From positions 1 to 47,034 of the forward strand of contig JBKJZO010000167.1 in NCBI GenBank assembly GCA_046715235.1: a DNA stretch of 47,034 nucleotides, given 5' to 3'. The notes beneath the pieces were generated by a model, which was not told the origin of the DNA, did not search any database, and saw only the letters and a program-made list of their open reading frames with translations. This DNA comes from JBKJZO01 sp046715235 (GTDB taxonomy: Bacteria > Actinomycetota > Actinomycetes > BP-191). Of this stretch, positions 8,343-16,208 are shown piece by piece (the stretch's first letter is position 1; each line of letters starts with the position of its first letter). A program made the position numbers and the translations under genes.

Positions 8343-9788
8343 ATGACGACCGTCGTCCAACCCGCCGGTTCGACCGGCACCGACAGTCTCTCCGTCGAAT
8401 CCGCGGCGCCTGAGCGACCGGCAACGAGCCCGCACGTCCGCATCGCCAATCTGCTCGACGCGGGCACCTTCGTGCTCGCCGAGGAGGCCGGCGCGGTGGT
8501 GTGGGGTATGGGAACGATCGACAGTGCTCCAGCCGTCGTCTACGCGACCGATCCGGCCATCATGGGCGGCGCGCTCGGCGCCGAGGGGTGCCAGCTGATC
8601 TGCAACGCCATCACGACCGCGCTCAGCGAAGGCGTGCCGGTGGTGGGCATGTGGCACTCCGGTGGCGCCCGCCTGCAGGAAGGCGTCTGGGGACTCGACG
8701 GCGTCGGTAAGGTCTTCGCGGCGATGACGCACGCGTCGGGCAAGGTGCCGCAGATCTCGGTTGTGCTCGGCCCCTGCGCGGGTGGTGCCGCCTACGGCCC
8801 CGCGTTGACCGATGTCGTGATCATGGGCCCGGCCGCACGTGTATTCGTGACCGGCCCCGACGTCGTACGCAGTGTCACAGGCGAGTCGGTGACGGCCGAG
8901 ATGCTCGGTGGTCCGGGACCGCACGGGCGCCGCAGCGGTGTCGTGCACATCGTGTCCGACACCGAAGCCGATGCGCTGCTGCGCACCCGCGAAGTCACCG
9001 CGCTGCTCGGCAACCCCGGGTCGTTCGGCGGTGACCTCGACACGCTCGACGAGACGATGCCGTCGATGCTGCCCGAGTCGAAGAAGCGCGCGTACGACGT
9101 GAAGCCAGTTGTCGAGGCGTTTCTCGACGACGGTACGGCGGCCGAGCTGCACGCGGGCTGGGCACCAAACCTGGTGACGACTCTCGGCCGGCTCGCCGGC
9201 CGCACCGTCGGCGTCGTCGCCAACAATCCGGTGCGTCTAGGCGGCTGCCTCGACTCAGCCAGCGCCGAGAAGGGCGCGCGGTTCGTGCGCATGTGCGACG
9301 CGTTCGGCATACCGCTCGTCGTCCTCGTCGACGTGCCCGGCTACCTGCCCGGTGTCGACCAGGAGTGGGACGGCGTCGTACGCCGCGGCGCGAAGCTGCT
9401 GCACGCGTTCGCCGAGACGATCGTGCCGCGGGTGACTGTGGTGACCCGCAAGGCTTTTGGTGGCGCTTACATCGCGATGAACTCACGGTCGCTCGGCGCG
9501 ACCGCGGTCTTCGCGTGGGCCGACGCCGAGGTTGCGGTCATGGGTGCGGAGGCGGCGGTCGGGATCCTGCACCGCAGGCGCCTCGCCGCCGTACCCGACG
9601 AGGAACGCGCGGCCCTGATCCAGGAGCTCGCCGAGGAGCACAAGCAGATCGCTGGCGGCCTACCGCGTGCCGTCGAGCTAGGCCTGGTCGACGAGGTGAT
9701 CGAGCCCGCGGCGACGCGCGCCAGGGTCATCGCCGCGATCGCCGACGCGCCTCAGGTCCGCGGCAACCACGGCAACATCCCCCTCTGA
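8343..9788 (+). CDS. accD: Acyl-CoA carboxylase carboxyltransferase (beta) subunit, AccD6-like
   Basis: Carboxyltransferase subunit of a biotin-dependent acyl-CoA carboxylase, most likely making malonyl-CoA for the adjacent synthase. The 481 residues show the two crotonase-fold halves of the PccB/AccD family. The N-terminal half has WHSGGARLQEG and the oxyanion-hole loop GPCAGGAAYGPAL (143-155). The C-terminal half has DVPGYLPG and RKAFGGAYIAMNS. Position directly after the ketosynthase gene matches accD6 in the mycobacterial fabD-acpM-kasA-kasB-accD6 locus, hence the functional guess. The biotin-carrier alpha subunit must be encoded elsewhere. An SD-like GGAG lies about 9 nt before the ATG. 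Confidence 0.88.
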   Translation: MTTVVQPAGSTGTDSLSVESAAPERPATSPHVRIANLLDAGTFVLAEEAGAVVWGMGTIDSAPAVVYATDPAIMGGALGAEGCQLICNAITTALSEGVPVVGMWHSGGARLQEGVWGLDGVGKVFAAMTHASGKVPQISVVLGPCAGGAAYGPALTDVVIMGPAARVFVTGPDVVRSVTGESVTAEMLGGPGPHGRRSGVVHIVSDTEADALLRTREVTALLGNPGSFGGDLDTLDETMPSMLPESKKRAYDVKPVVEAFLDDGTAAELHAGWAPNLVTTLGRLAGRTVGVVANNPVRLGGCLDSASAEKGARFVRMCDAFGIPLVVLVDVPGYLPGVDQEWDGVVRRGAKLLHAFAETIVPRVTVVTRKAFGGAYIAMNSRSLGATAVFAWADAEVAVMGAEAAVGILHRRRLAAVPDEERAALIQELAEEHKQIAGGLPRAVELGLVDEVIEPAATRARVIAAIADAPQVRGNHGNIPL

Positions 9789-10073
9789 CCCCCAACCCCT
9801 GTGGATCAGGGGGCTGGCGGCTGTTGAGGCGGACTTCTTCTGGTCGTGGGTACGGGCGCCCGGCACCCACCACAGGGCGGTAGCGCCGGCGATCAGCGCG
9901 ACGATGCAGAGGGTCGCGGATACTCGGACGCGCCGGTTGAGTGACGACGGGTCGGTCGCCGTACGACGGCGGTCGCGGGCTTCGAGGAAGACGAACGCCG
10001 CGATGGCGGCGACCAGGTAGAGCCCGGAGCTCACACCGCCGGCCGGACCGGTGAATCCATGGGCGAGCGGCAC
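9678..10073 (-). CDS. Putative small membrane protein
   Basis: Open frame of 131 codons starting at GTG 10073. The first 88 or so codons have the G/C-rich third positions expected of a real gene here. They encode two hydrophobic segments (LYLVAAIAAFVFL, about residues 18-30, and TLCIVALIAGATALWW, about 54-69) separated by a basic loop. The last roughly 40 codons run antisense into the end of accD, so the true 3' end is uncertain. No family recognised. This is the only gene candidate in the 438-nt stretch between accD and the GGDEF gene; the rest of that stretch holds two hairpins. Confidence 0.45.
   Translation of the reverse strand: MPLAHGFTGPAGGVSSGLYLVAAIAAFVFLEARDRRRTATDPSSLNRRVRVSATLCIVALIAGATALWWVPGARTHDQKKSASTAASPLIHRGWGSEGDVAVVAADLRRVGDRGDDPGARRRGLDHLVDQA
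9796..9812. terminator. Hairpin after accD
   Basis: Perfect six-base-pair stem CCCCTG/CAGGGG with loop TGGAT, eight bases after the accD stop. No T-run follows, so termination is only suggested. Confidence 0.35.
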
Positions 10074-10141
10074 GGTCCGAGGGTACCCGCGCGGTCGCGG
10101 TGGTCGTGCGGGAGGTGCCTCGACCCGGCGTCAGCCCTGGT

Positions 10142-10181
10142 GTGACACCGCCCCCGCGTCGAGATGCGACTGAGGTGTCAC
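10142..10181. repeat. Inverted repeat downstream of the GGDEF gene
   Basis: Perfect eight-base arms GTGACACC (10142-10149) and GGTGTCAC (10174-10181), with an inner GTCG/CGAC stem in the loop. It lies between the stop of the GGDEF gene and the start of the small membrane protein, both on the minus strand. It could be a terminator or an operator. Confidence 0.4.
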
Positions 10182-10226
10182 GCATGATCGTTGTGGTGGC
10201 GCGCGGTGAAGGGGGCGGGCTGTGGG

Positions 10227-11126
10227 TCAGGCGTTGCGGACGACGTTGCGCCCGTCCTTCTTCGCGGTATAGAGCGCCTCGTCCGTGCGTAGCAGCAACT
10301 CGCCGACGTTGGTGCCCTCAGCGATGCCGGCGCTGACCGTGACGTGTACGGTGCCGGCGCCGTCGATGACGACCTCGGCCCAGTCGATCATCGCCCGGAT
10401 GCGTTCCGCGAAGGTGCGTGCGCCGGGGAGGTCGGTCATCGGCAGGAGCGCGAGGAACTGTTCGCCGCCCCACCGACCGACGACGTCCGACTCGCGGATG
10501 CTGGCGCGGATGCGACGCGCGATGGTGCGCAGTACTTCGTCGCCGCCTTCAGCGGTGTGAGCGTCGTTGATGTCCTTGAGGCGGTCAATGTCGAACATGA
10601 CGACCGTGAACGGCTGCGCGTAGCGGCGGGCCTGGCTTGTCAGCTGGCGCAGTGCCTCTTCGAGGTGCCGCCGGTTGTAGAGCCCGGTAAGCACGTCGGT
10701 GCGCGACACCACGTCGAGCTCGTTGTTGCGTCGCCGCAGCTCGTCCATCAGCGACTTGCTGCGCAGAGCGGACTCGACGCGCGCGACCAACTCCGCGGTC
10801 TCGACCGGCTTCCGGACGAAATCGTGACCGCCCCGCTCGATCGCATCGACGACCCAGTCGACCGAGTTCTGCTCACTGAGCAGGATGACCGGTACGTCGG
10901 CGAGAGCGGTGCGCGCCTTCAATGCCGTCAGCACGCTGTAGCCGTCGAGCGCGGCGAGGTCGGAGTCGAGCAGGATCACATCCGGCGTGGTGCGCTCAGC
11001 CGTCTCCAGCGCCTGCGCGGCGTTCTCGGATTCGAGCATGTCGAACCCGCGGGCGAGCAGGCACTCTTTCACGAGTGCGCGCAGGCTCCGCGAGCCGTCG
11101 ACGCAGAGGATCGTGGCGGGCGGCAT
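10227..11126 (-). CDS. Response regulator with GGDEF domain (diguanylate cyclase-like)
   Basis: 299-residue two-domain protein. Residues about 5-120 are a receiver domain (ILCVDGS, phosphoacceptor in ILLDSDLAAL, PVILLS, conserved Lys in VRKPVE). Residues about 140-297 are a GGDEF domain. The signature is GGEQF in place of GGDEF/GGEEF, and an intact product-inhibition site RESD lies exactly five residues before it. The Gln may lower or abolish cyclase activity, so c-di-GMP synthesis is likely but unproven. The start at 11126 is chosen because GAGGAG lies just upstream; the longer frame from 11159 has no such site. No partner histidine kinase is adjacent. Confidence 0.87.
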   Translation of the reverse strand: MPPATILCVDGSRSLRALVKECLLARGFDMLESENAAQALETAERTTPDVILLDSDLAALDGYSVLTALKARTALADVPVILLSEQNSVDWVVDAIERGGHDFVRKPVETAELVARVESALRSKSLMDELRRRNNELDVVSRTDVLTGLYNRRHLEEALRQLTSQARRYAQPFTVVMFDIDRLKDINDAHTAEGGDEVLRTIARRIRASIRESDVVGRWGGEQFLALLPMTDLPGARTFAERIRAMIDWAEVVIDGAGTVHVTVSAGIAEGTNVGELLLRTDEALYTAKKDGRNVVRNA

Positions 11127-11213
11127 GGAACTCCTCGGAGATGGTCGTCCCTCATACATCGACAGAAATGCCGGACACGTGAGCCGTCGAGGGCAACGGT
11201 CTAAGGTGCGCCC

Positions 11214-12119
11214 ATGGGTCTTATGGACGGCAAGGTGGCAATCGTTACCGGGGCAGGCCGTGGCATCGGCCGGGCCGAGGCTGTCGCTTTGGCCGCCGAG
11301 GGCGCGGCAATCGTCGTCAACGAGCTGGATTCCGATGCGGGGCAGGCGGTCGCCGACGAGATCAGATCCGGCGGCGGACGAGTCCTGCTAGAGGGCGGTG
11401 ACTGCGCCGACATGGGCGTCGCAGAGAGCCTTGTCGCCGCGGCGGTCCGCGAGTTCGGGCAGCTCGACGCGCTTGTCAACAACGCGGGTATCGTCCGCGA
11501 CCGCACGGTCGTCAACATGACCGAAGCCGAATGGGACGACGTCATCAGGGTGCACCTCAAAGGTCACTTCGCCCCGACCCGATTCGCCTGCGCCTACTGG
11601 AAGTCGTCGGGACGGCCCGGACGTATCGTGTCTACGACGTCGACGTCCGGACTGCTCGGCAACTTCGGCCAGGCCAACTACGGTGCGGCCAAAGCCGGCA
11701 TCGCGGCGTTCTCCGCGATCGTCGCGCAGGAGATGGCGCGCTACTCGGTGACCTGCAACGCGATCGCGCCCGCTGCGCGCACGCGGATGACCGAGGCCGC
11801 GTACGCCGACATCCCCGGCGGGCGTGAGGGGTTCGACTTCTGGGATCCGGCCAACGTGGGGCCGATGGTCGTCTACTTGTGCTCCGACGCTAGTGATCAC
11901 ATCAGCGGCAAGGTGTTCGGGGTCGAGGGCGACGTTGTGGAGATCTACCGCCCCTACACATCGGCCGCAGCCGTCGACAATGGCGGCAAGCCCTGGCAGC
12001 TCGATCACCTTGCGAATCGCATCGAGGATCTGTTCGCCGAGGCCGGGATGCACCACGGCGCCGAGAACATGATGGCGAAGCTGCGCTTCTCGATGACTCA
12101 GCGCACTCAGCACACTTAG
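11214..12119 (+). CDS. SDR family oxidoreductase, probable 3-hydroxyacyl-CoA dehydrogenase type
   Basis: NAD(P)-dependent short-chain dehydrogenase of 301 residues. Cofactor motif TGAGRGIGRAE, NNAG motif, and catalytic Ser-Tyr-Lys in STTSTSGLLGNFGQANYGAAKAG read in two parts. The C-terminus is longer than in FabG-type enzymes and resembles the N-terminal dehydrogenase unit of peroxisomal multifunctional enzyme 2 and related steroid or beta-oxidation enzymes. Substrate unknown. It stands alone between a divergent GGDEF gene and a convergent DUF1232 gene, whose stop it overlaps by 4 nt. Confidence 0.82.
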   Translation: MGLMDGKVAIVTGAGRGIGRAEAVALAAEGAAIVVNELDSDAGQAVADEIRSGGGRVLLEGGDCADMGVAESLVAAAVREFGQLDALVNNAGIVRDRTVVNMTEAEWDDVIRVHLKGHFAPTRFACAYWKSSGRPGRIVSTTSTSGLLGNFGQANYGAAKAGIAAFSAIVAQEMARYSVTCNAIAPAARTRMTEAAYADIPGGREGFDFWDPANVGPMVVYLCSDASDHISGKVFGVEGDVVEIYRPYTSAAAVDNGGKPWQLDHLANRIEDLFAEAGMHHGAENMMAKLRFSMTQRTQHT

Positions 12120-12514
12120 TCAGGCGCACTCGTGCGGCGCGTTCCGAGAAGTCGCTCGATAGTGGCCGGCTGTCCCGGCCACGCCGACATCAGTACGTCG
12201 CGCGGGACTGCACGGGCGGCGTACCGCAGGCACAGAGCGACGACGACCGCGTCGTCGAGCGGGCCGACGATCGGCAGGAACTCCGGCACCAGGTCGATGG
12301 GCGAAAGCACCCAAAGCGCGGCAAATCCGAGCGCGACCTTTGCCCGCCGCGGCACCGCCTCGTGATGCCGCAGTCGCCGGATGAGCGCGACGGCGTTGGG
12401 GAGGAACCCGGCCAGCTCCTTGAGCGAGCCCGCGGGCAAGGTCGCGGCCAAGGCGATCAGCACGACCCAGCTGGCGCCCACGACGGCGAAGCCGACGACC
12501 AGTGCGCGGATCAT
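12116..12514 (-). CDS. DUF1232 (YkvA-like) membrane protein
   Basis: 132-residue protein with an N-terminal hydrophobic segment (ALVVGFAVVGASWVVLIAL, about residues 4-22) and a DUF1232 core (RAKVALGFAALWVLSPIDLVP, then LDDAVVVALCLRYAAR). The SPIDLVPE motif is the hallmark of the family, whose function is unknown. The start at 12514 is the first methionine that leaves only the hydrophobic N-terminus ahead of the core. It diverges from the NERD-like gene at 12603. Confidence 0.8.
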   Translation of the reverse strand: MIRALVVGFAVVGASWVVLIALAATLPAGSLKELAGFLPNAVALIRRLRHHEAVPRRAKVALGFAALWVLSPIDLVPEFLPIVGPLDDAVVVALCLRYAARAVPRDVLMSAWPGQPATIERLLGTRRTSAPD

Positions 12515-12602
12515 CAGTTGATCGTATGGCGCTCGCTCGCTCTCAAGTCGGCCGTGAGAACGCCGAAAATAATGATCGACGGGGGGGACCGGAGGAACGC
12601 AC

Positions 12603-13160
12603 GTGCGGCACTGGGTGGACGCGGCCATCGGCCGCCGCAATGTTGCGCGGTCTTTGCGACTGCTGGGGGAGCTCGGCTTCGAGGTCCGCGACATCCTCGC
12701 CGACAGTGATTCGGCGCAGCACTCCGACCGCCTGCTCATCGGCGCACAGGGCGTTTACGTCGTCGGCTTCCGGACGCCGCGCGGCAACACCTGGCGCGGT
12801 GCGCCGCCGCAGACACCAGCCGAAGCTCTGGCTGGCCACGCTTGGGCGACCCACCGGCTGGCAGTCGTCGTTGCGGCTGCCCTTCGAGAAGATCTCGCCG
12901 CGCTGCACGTCAGGGTGATCCCGCTCCTCACCGTCATCGGTCCCGAACCCGTTCCGGCGGCCGTGCTGGACGGCGTGCCCGTGGTCGGCCCGACCTCGCT
13001 CGTCGACCGGGTGCTCGCGCCCCGGCCGGTGCTCAGTGACCGGCAGGTGGCCGACCTCACCGGCCGCATCGACGACTGGCTCGCGCGGCGGAGCGCGAGT
13101 GGGCTTGCCGCGCGTACGGCGAGCTCCCGGCACGGTGGCCGGGGACGCCCGGGCTCGTAA
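12603..13160 (+). CDS. NERD-like (nuclease-related) domain protein, degenerate
   Basis: 185-residue protein whose first 70 residues follow the NERD pattern: G-x3-VA-x2-L-x2-L then DILADSDSAQHSDRLLIGAQGVYVV. In active NERD domains the GVYVV strand leads into E-T-K, which carries the catalytic acid and lysine. Here it reads GFRTPRG, so the nuclease centre looks lost. GTG start at 12603 is supported by GGAGG seven bases upstream. The C-terminus is basic and unstructured. Role unknown; the family assignment is by eye and moderate. Confidence 0.6.
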   Translation: MRHWVDAAIGRRNVARSLRLLGELGFEVRDILADSDSAQHSDRLLIGAQGVYVVGFRTPRGNTWRGAPPQTPAEALAGHAWATHRLAVVVAAALREDLAALHVRVIPLLTVIGPEPVPAAVLDGVPVVGPTSLVDRVLAPRPVLSDRQVADLTGRIDDWLARRSASGLAARTASSRHGGRGRPGS

Positions 13161-13350
13161 CTCGTTCGAGCACCGCGGGCAAGGGGCCGCGATCGGGCGT
13201 TACAGTTGGCGACAAACCAGCCGTGGGTACCGGTTTTTTCGCCTTTCCCGCGCGGAAAACGGGGAAATGCAGCACCATCATCAACGGGGGGCCTGACAAG
13301 GGGGTCGGCGCCTGCGGTTCTAGCTCTTCGGCGTCGTCGTTAGGTCATCC

Positions 13351-13791
13351 GTGCTGCGGCTCATATTGCCCGTCCGTCCGCTTGTTGACGTAGCTGCCGC
13401 AGACGTGGGCGAAGAGGCCCTCAGCCACTGGGTCAAGGTCGCGAGCGCGTCCCTCGACCCGTGCCTCGTGCTCGACGAGAAATTCTGTGTCGCGGGCGTC
13501 TCGTGGTCGGCCGCCCAGCTCATGGGCGAGCCCGTAGCCGGCATCGTCGGCCGCAATCTCGTCGACGAGGTGCTTCGCGTCGTCGACTTCACCGACGCCG
13601 CGGGCTCGGGTGAGATCTACTCGCGCGGCATCCCGCCGGTGGCCGCGTTGAGGGACAACCACCTGAGCCGCGGCTTGCTCCGGCTCCGGCGTCCCGCCGG
13701 CGACCGCATCACACTCGACGCCGTTGCGGCACCCATCCACGGACACAGCGACCGGGTCGTCGGCTCGATCACGTTCTTCGCCTCGCTCTAA
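13351..13791 (+). CDS. PAS-domain protein
   Basis: 146-residue single-domain protein. Residues about 28-145 read as a PAS sensory fold: LDPCLVLDEKFCVAGVSWSAAQLMGEPVAGIVGRNLVDEV, here split in reading, is the typical start with bound-ligand pocket, and the end DAVAAPIHGHSDRVVGSITFF is the closing strands. No output domain is attached, so it may act through a partner or be a remnant of a longer regulator. The GTG at 13351 is the earliest start; a later start is possible. It converges on the pore-loop gene with a 4-nt overlap of stops. Confidence 0.65.
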   Translation: MLRLILPVRPLVDVAAADVGEEALSHWVKVASASLDPCLVLDEKFCVAGVSWSAAQLMGEPVAGIVGRNLVDEVLRVVDFTDAAGSGEIYSRGIPPVAALRDNHLSRGLLRLRRPAGDRITLDAVAAPIHGHSDRVVGSITFFASL

Positions 13792-14963
13792 CCACGCGGG
13801 GCGGTTCTACCCTTGGTCGCGCGTCGTTGCTGCTGACCGACCTGCGGGAGTGTGTAGCCCTCGTCCGGAGCGTCCGGCGTCCGATTGACCGGCCGCCGTA
13901 CGGCGACCGGCGCGTCGACACCGCGACGCGGGCCCGTCCACGGCGCAGGGGCGGCGTCGACGAGGTCGGCGAGCCGGTAGGCCAACGACTCGTAGTTGAT
14001 CCGCCAGCCGCGGAAGTGCGGCCACGCCTCCTCGGGAGTGCGTTCGAGCGGGAACCCGACCGCGGTCATCCGGTCGATCCCCGCGAGGAAGTCGTCGTAG
14101 GTGAGTCGTAGCGGGTCCGTGGGTCGCGGGTCGGGGTCGTAGGCCATGCCGAGCGATCCGCCGATGTCGCGAAATGCGGTGAAGCCCATCCGCAGCACGA
14201 GCCGCGCCTCTGACGGGGCGGTCGACGGGCACAGCGCCAGGTAGAGCGCCGCGGAGTCGAGTACGGCGGTCAGCCCGACCACCCACGACCGCAGCGGATG
14301 CGGTGACCGGAACCAGATGAGCACGCGGTAGTTGCTATGGCTCTCCGCTACGTCGGCCGCCCAGGTCTCCCAGTCGTCGTACAACATGGCCAGGTTGTCG
14401 ACGGTGCCGACGATCTGATGCCGCGCCAGGATCTCCGGTCCCCACGCGGGTTCGCCGGCCCGGCTCTGCAGTCGCGTGACCAGGGTTTCCCGGCGATTGA
14501 ACGACGCGTAGAGGGTCGGCAGGTAGCCGATCTGGAGGGCAACAACGACGAGCCCGGTCGTCGCGGCGGCAAAGCTGACGAGGGTCATCGGCGCGTTGTC
14601 GGTCGTCGCGAAGCCGAGAGTCAGCAGCGACGAGCCGCTTTCGCGGAAGGCGTCGAAGAGCGTCGCCGGACCCAGCGGCCACATCAGAGCGCCGTAGCCG
14701 ATCGAGAGCAGCACCAGCCAGACCAGCAGCTGCAACAGGATTGCCGTCGGCGCCTGCGTCGCGAGCAGCCGGTCGCGCGCGTCGTACGAGTCGGCGTGCC
14801 GTTTGCTCAGCCGCGCGTAGATCCACTTGACGCAGCGGGCGATCACGGAGGCCAGCCGCGACGTGAGTCCGCGCGGCACGACGAGGGTGCGGAAGACGCT
14901 GATGAGCGTGTAGCCGACGATGGCGAGGCCGCCGGCGGCGGTGAGCCAACGTACGGCTTCCAC
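13788..14963 (-). CDS. Pore-loop membrane protein, ion-channel-like
   Basis: 391-residue protein. The N-terminal 150 residues hold about three membrane segments: residues 8-24, 73-95 and 127-150. Between the last two lies a re-entrant-loop-like stretch SLLTLGFATTDNAP, followed by a long helix TTGLVVVALQIGYLP. The layout is that of a two-helix potassium-channel pore (loop then inner helix), but the filter reads TLGFAT where TxGYGD or TxGFGD is expected, so ion selectivity is doubtful. The remaining 240 residues are cytoplasmic and unrecognised, ending in a basic tail. Channel function is inference. Confidence 0.6.
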   Translation of the reverse strand: MEAVRWLTAAGGLAIVGYTLISVFRTLVVPRGLTSRLASVIARCVKWIYARLSKRHADSYDARDRLLATQAPTAILLQLLVWLVLLSIGYGALMWPLGPATLFDAFRESGSSLLTLGFATTDNAPMTLVSFAAATTGLVVVALQIGYLPTLYASFNRRETLVTRLQSRAGEPAWGPEILARHQIVGTVDNLAMLYDDWETWAADVAESHSNYRVLIWFRSPHPLRSWVVGLTAVLDSAALYLALCPSTAPSEARLVLRMGFTAFRDIGGSLGMAYDPDPRPTDPLRLTYDDFLAGIDRMTAVGFPLERTPEEAWPHFRGWRINYESLAYRLADLVDAAPAPWTGPRRGVDAPVAVRRPVNRTPDAPDEGYTLPQVGQQQRRATKGRTAPRG

Positions 14964-15008
14964 TATGTCCTCCTTCTGGATCGGCCCTACGTGATCGGGT
15001 GGTGCGCC

Positions 15009-16208
15009 TTACGCGACGGTCGGCGGTAGCTGGGTCGCGGCTGACGCCGCGTCGGCGAGTACCGACTTCACCGGACGCCCCAGCGCGGTCGCCGCGGCCA
15101 CGACATCGTCGAACTCCGGTGCCGCATTGACCACGACGCCGTCGAGCCGGGCGACCTTCACTGCAACGCCCACGCCGTCCGCCAATTCCACGGTGACGAC
15201 CTCACGGTCGAGCGCGCGCTTCGCGACGGCGTACTCGCGGACGCCGATCGTCGAGGTCTCGCGGAACAGCAGTTCCCTCAGCGCGCCGAGCAGCGATTCC
15301 TCGGTCAGCACGCTGATGGTGATGGCGGGCCGGCCCTTCTTCATGTGGATTGGCGTGAGCCACGCATCGGACGCGCCCGCCGCCAGCAACGAGGAGATGA
15401 CGCCGGGCCACAGCCGGGGGTCGAGGTCGTCGACGTTCGCCTCGAGTACGAAGGCAGGCAGGACGGGCGGGCCGGCGGGACTCGCGTCGACTGCCGCACC
15501 GATCACGAGGCGCAGGATGTTGGGCAGCTCGTCGATGTCGCGGCTGCCCGCGCCGACGCCGACCTTCTCGAGCACGAGGCGCGGCATCTCGCCCCACACC
15601 GACACGGTCGCGGCGAGAATGGCGGCGCCGGTCGGCGTACACAGCTCGTGCGCCACGCCGCCACTGTGCACCGGGGCGCCTGAGAGCAGTTCGAGCACGG
15701 CCGGCGCCGGCACCGGGATCACGCCGTGCTCGCCATGAGTCATGCCCAGCCCGGTGGCGACGCTTGAGGCCGCGACGACCTGCAAGTCCAGTGCCCGCAG
15801 ACCGGCCGCGGCGCCGACGACGTCGGCGAGCGCGTCGAGCCCGCCGATCTCGTGGAAGTGAACCCGGTCCGGTGTCGTGCGATGCACGCGCGCCTCGGCG
15901 TCGGCGAGCCGCTCGAAGACCGCGAGGGAGATCGCGCGCACCCCGTCGTCGAGTGGCGCCGACTGCAGCAGTTCGCGGACGTTGGGCCAGGTGCGGGCGA
16001 CGGTCGTCGGTGGCACCACGACATCGACCTTCGTCGCGCCGAACCCGTGCCGAGTGACCTGCTTGGCCGTGAGCCGGATCGGCTCGATGCCGAGTGCGTC
16101 GACCGCGTCCTGCAGGACGTCGAGCGGAACGCCCGCGTCGACGACAGCACCGAGCACCATGTCGCCGCTGGCGCCGGCCAGGCAGTGGAACCAGCCGATG
16201 CGGGTCAC
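15009..16208 (-). CDS. larC: Nickel-pincer cofactor biosynthesis protein LarC (nickel insertase)
   Basis: LarC inserts nickel into the pyridinium dithiocarboxylate intermediate in a CTP-dependent step, making the pincer cofactor of lactate racemase and related enzymes. 399 residues in one uninterrupted frame, with the family N-terminus WFHCLAGASGDMVLGAVVDAG (read in parts), the HFHEIGGLDALADVVGAA block and ELCTPTGAAILA. In Lactobacillus plantarum larC needs a frameshift; here it does not. The GTG start overlaps the larB stop by 4 nt (GTGA), so the two are co-translated. Confidence 0.92.
   Translation of the reverse strand: MTRIGWFHCLAGASGDMVLGAVVDAGVPLDVLQDAVDALGIEPIRLTAKQVTRHGFGATKVDVVVPPTTVARTWPNVRELLQSAPLDDGVRAISLAVFERLADAEARVHRTTPDRVHFHEIGGLDALADVVGAAAGLRALDLQVVAASSVATGLGMTHGEHGVIPVPAPAVLELLSGAPVHSGGVAHELCTPTGAAILAATVSVWGEMPRLVLEKVGVGAGSRDIDELPNILRLVIGAAVDASPAGPPVLPAFVLEANVDDLDPRLWPGVISSLLAAGASDAWLTPIHMKKGRPAITISVLTEESLLGALRELLFRETSTIGVREYAVAKRALDREVVTVELADGVGVAVKVARLDGVVVNAAPEFDDVVAAATALGRPVKSVLADAASAATQLPPTVA

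Noticed and set aside
7014..9152. 712-codon minus-strand open frame across acpP-fabF-accD
   Set aside because: A shadow of the plus-strand genes: composition is Arg/His/Asp-rich with no domain, as expected antisense to high-GC codons.
10141..10147. TGTGACA near the GGDEF gene, read as TGTCACA on the minus strand
   Set aside because: No CGTC at the required distance on the minus strand; it is part of an inverted repeat.
13225..13265. TTTCC-CGCGC-GGAAA hairpin and A/T-rich patches before the PAS gene
   Set aside because: The stem is five bases and no regulator fits; not distinguishable from chance.
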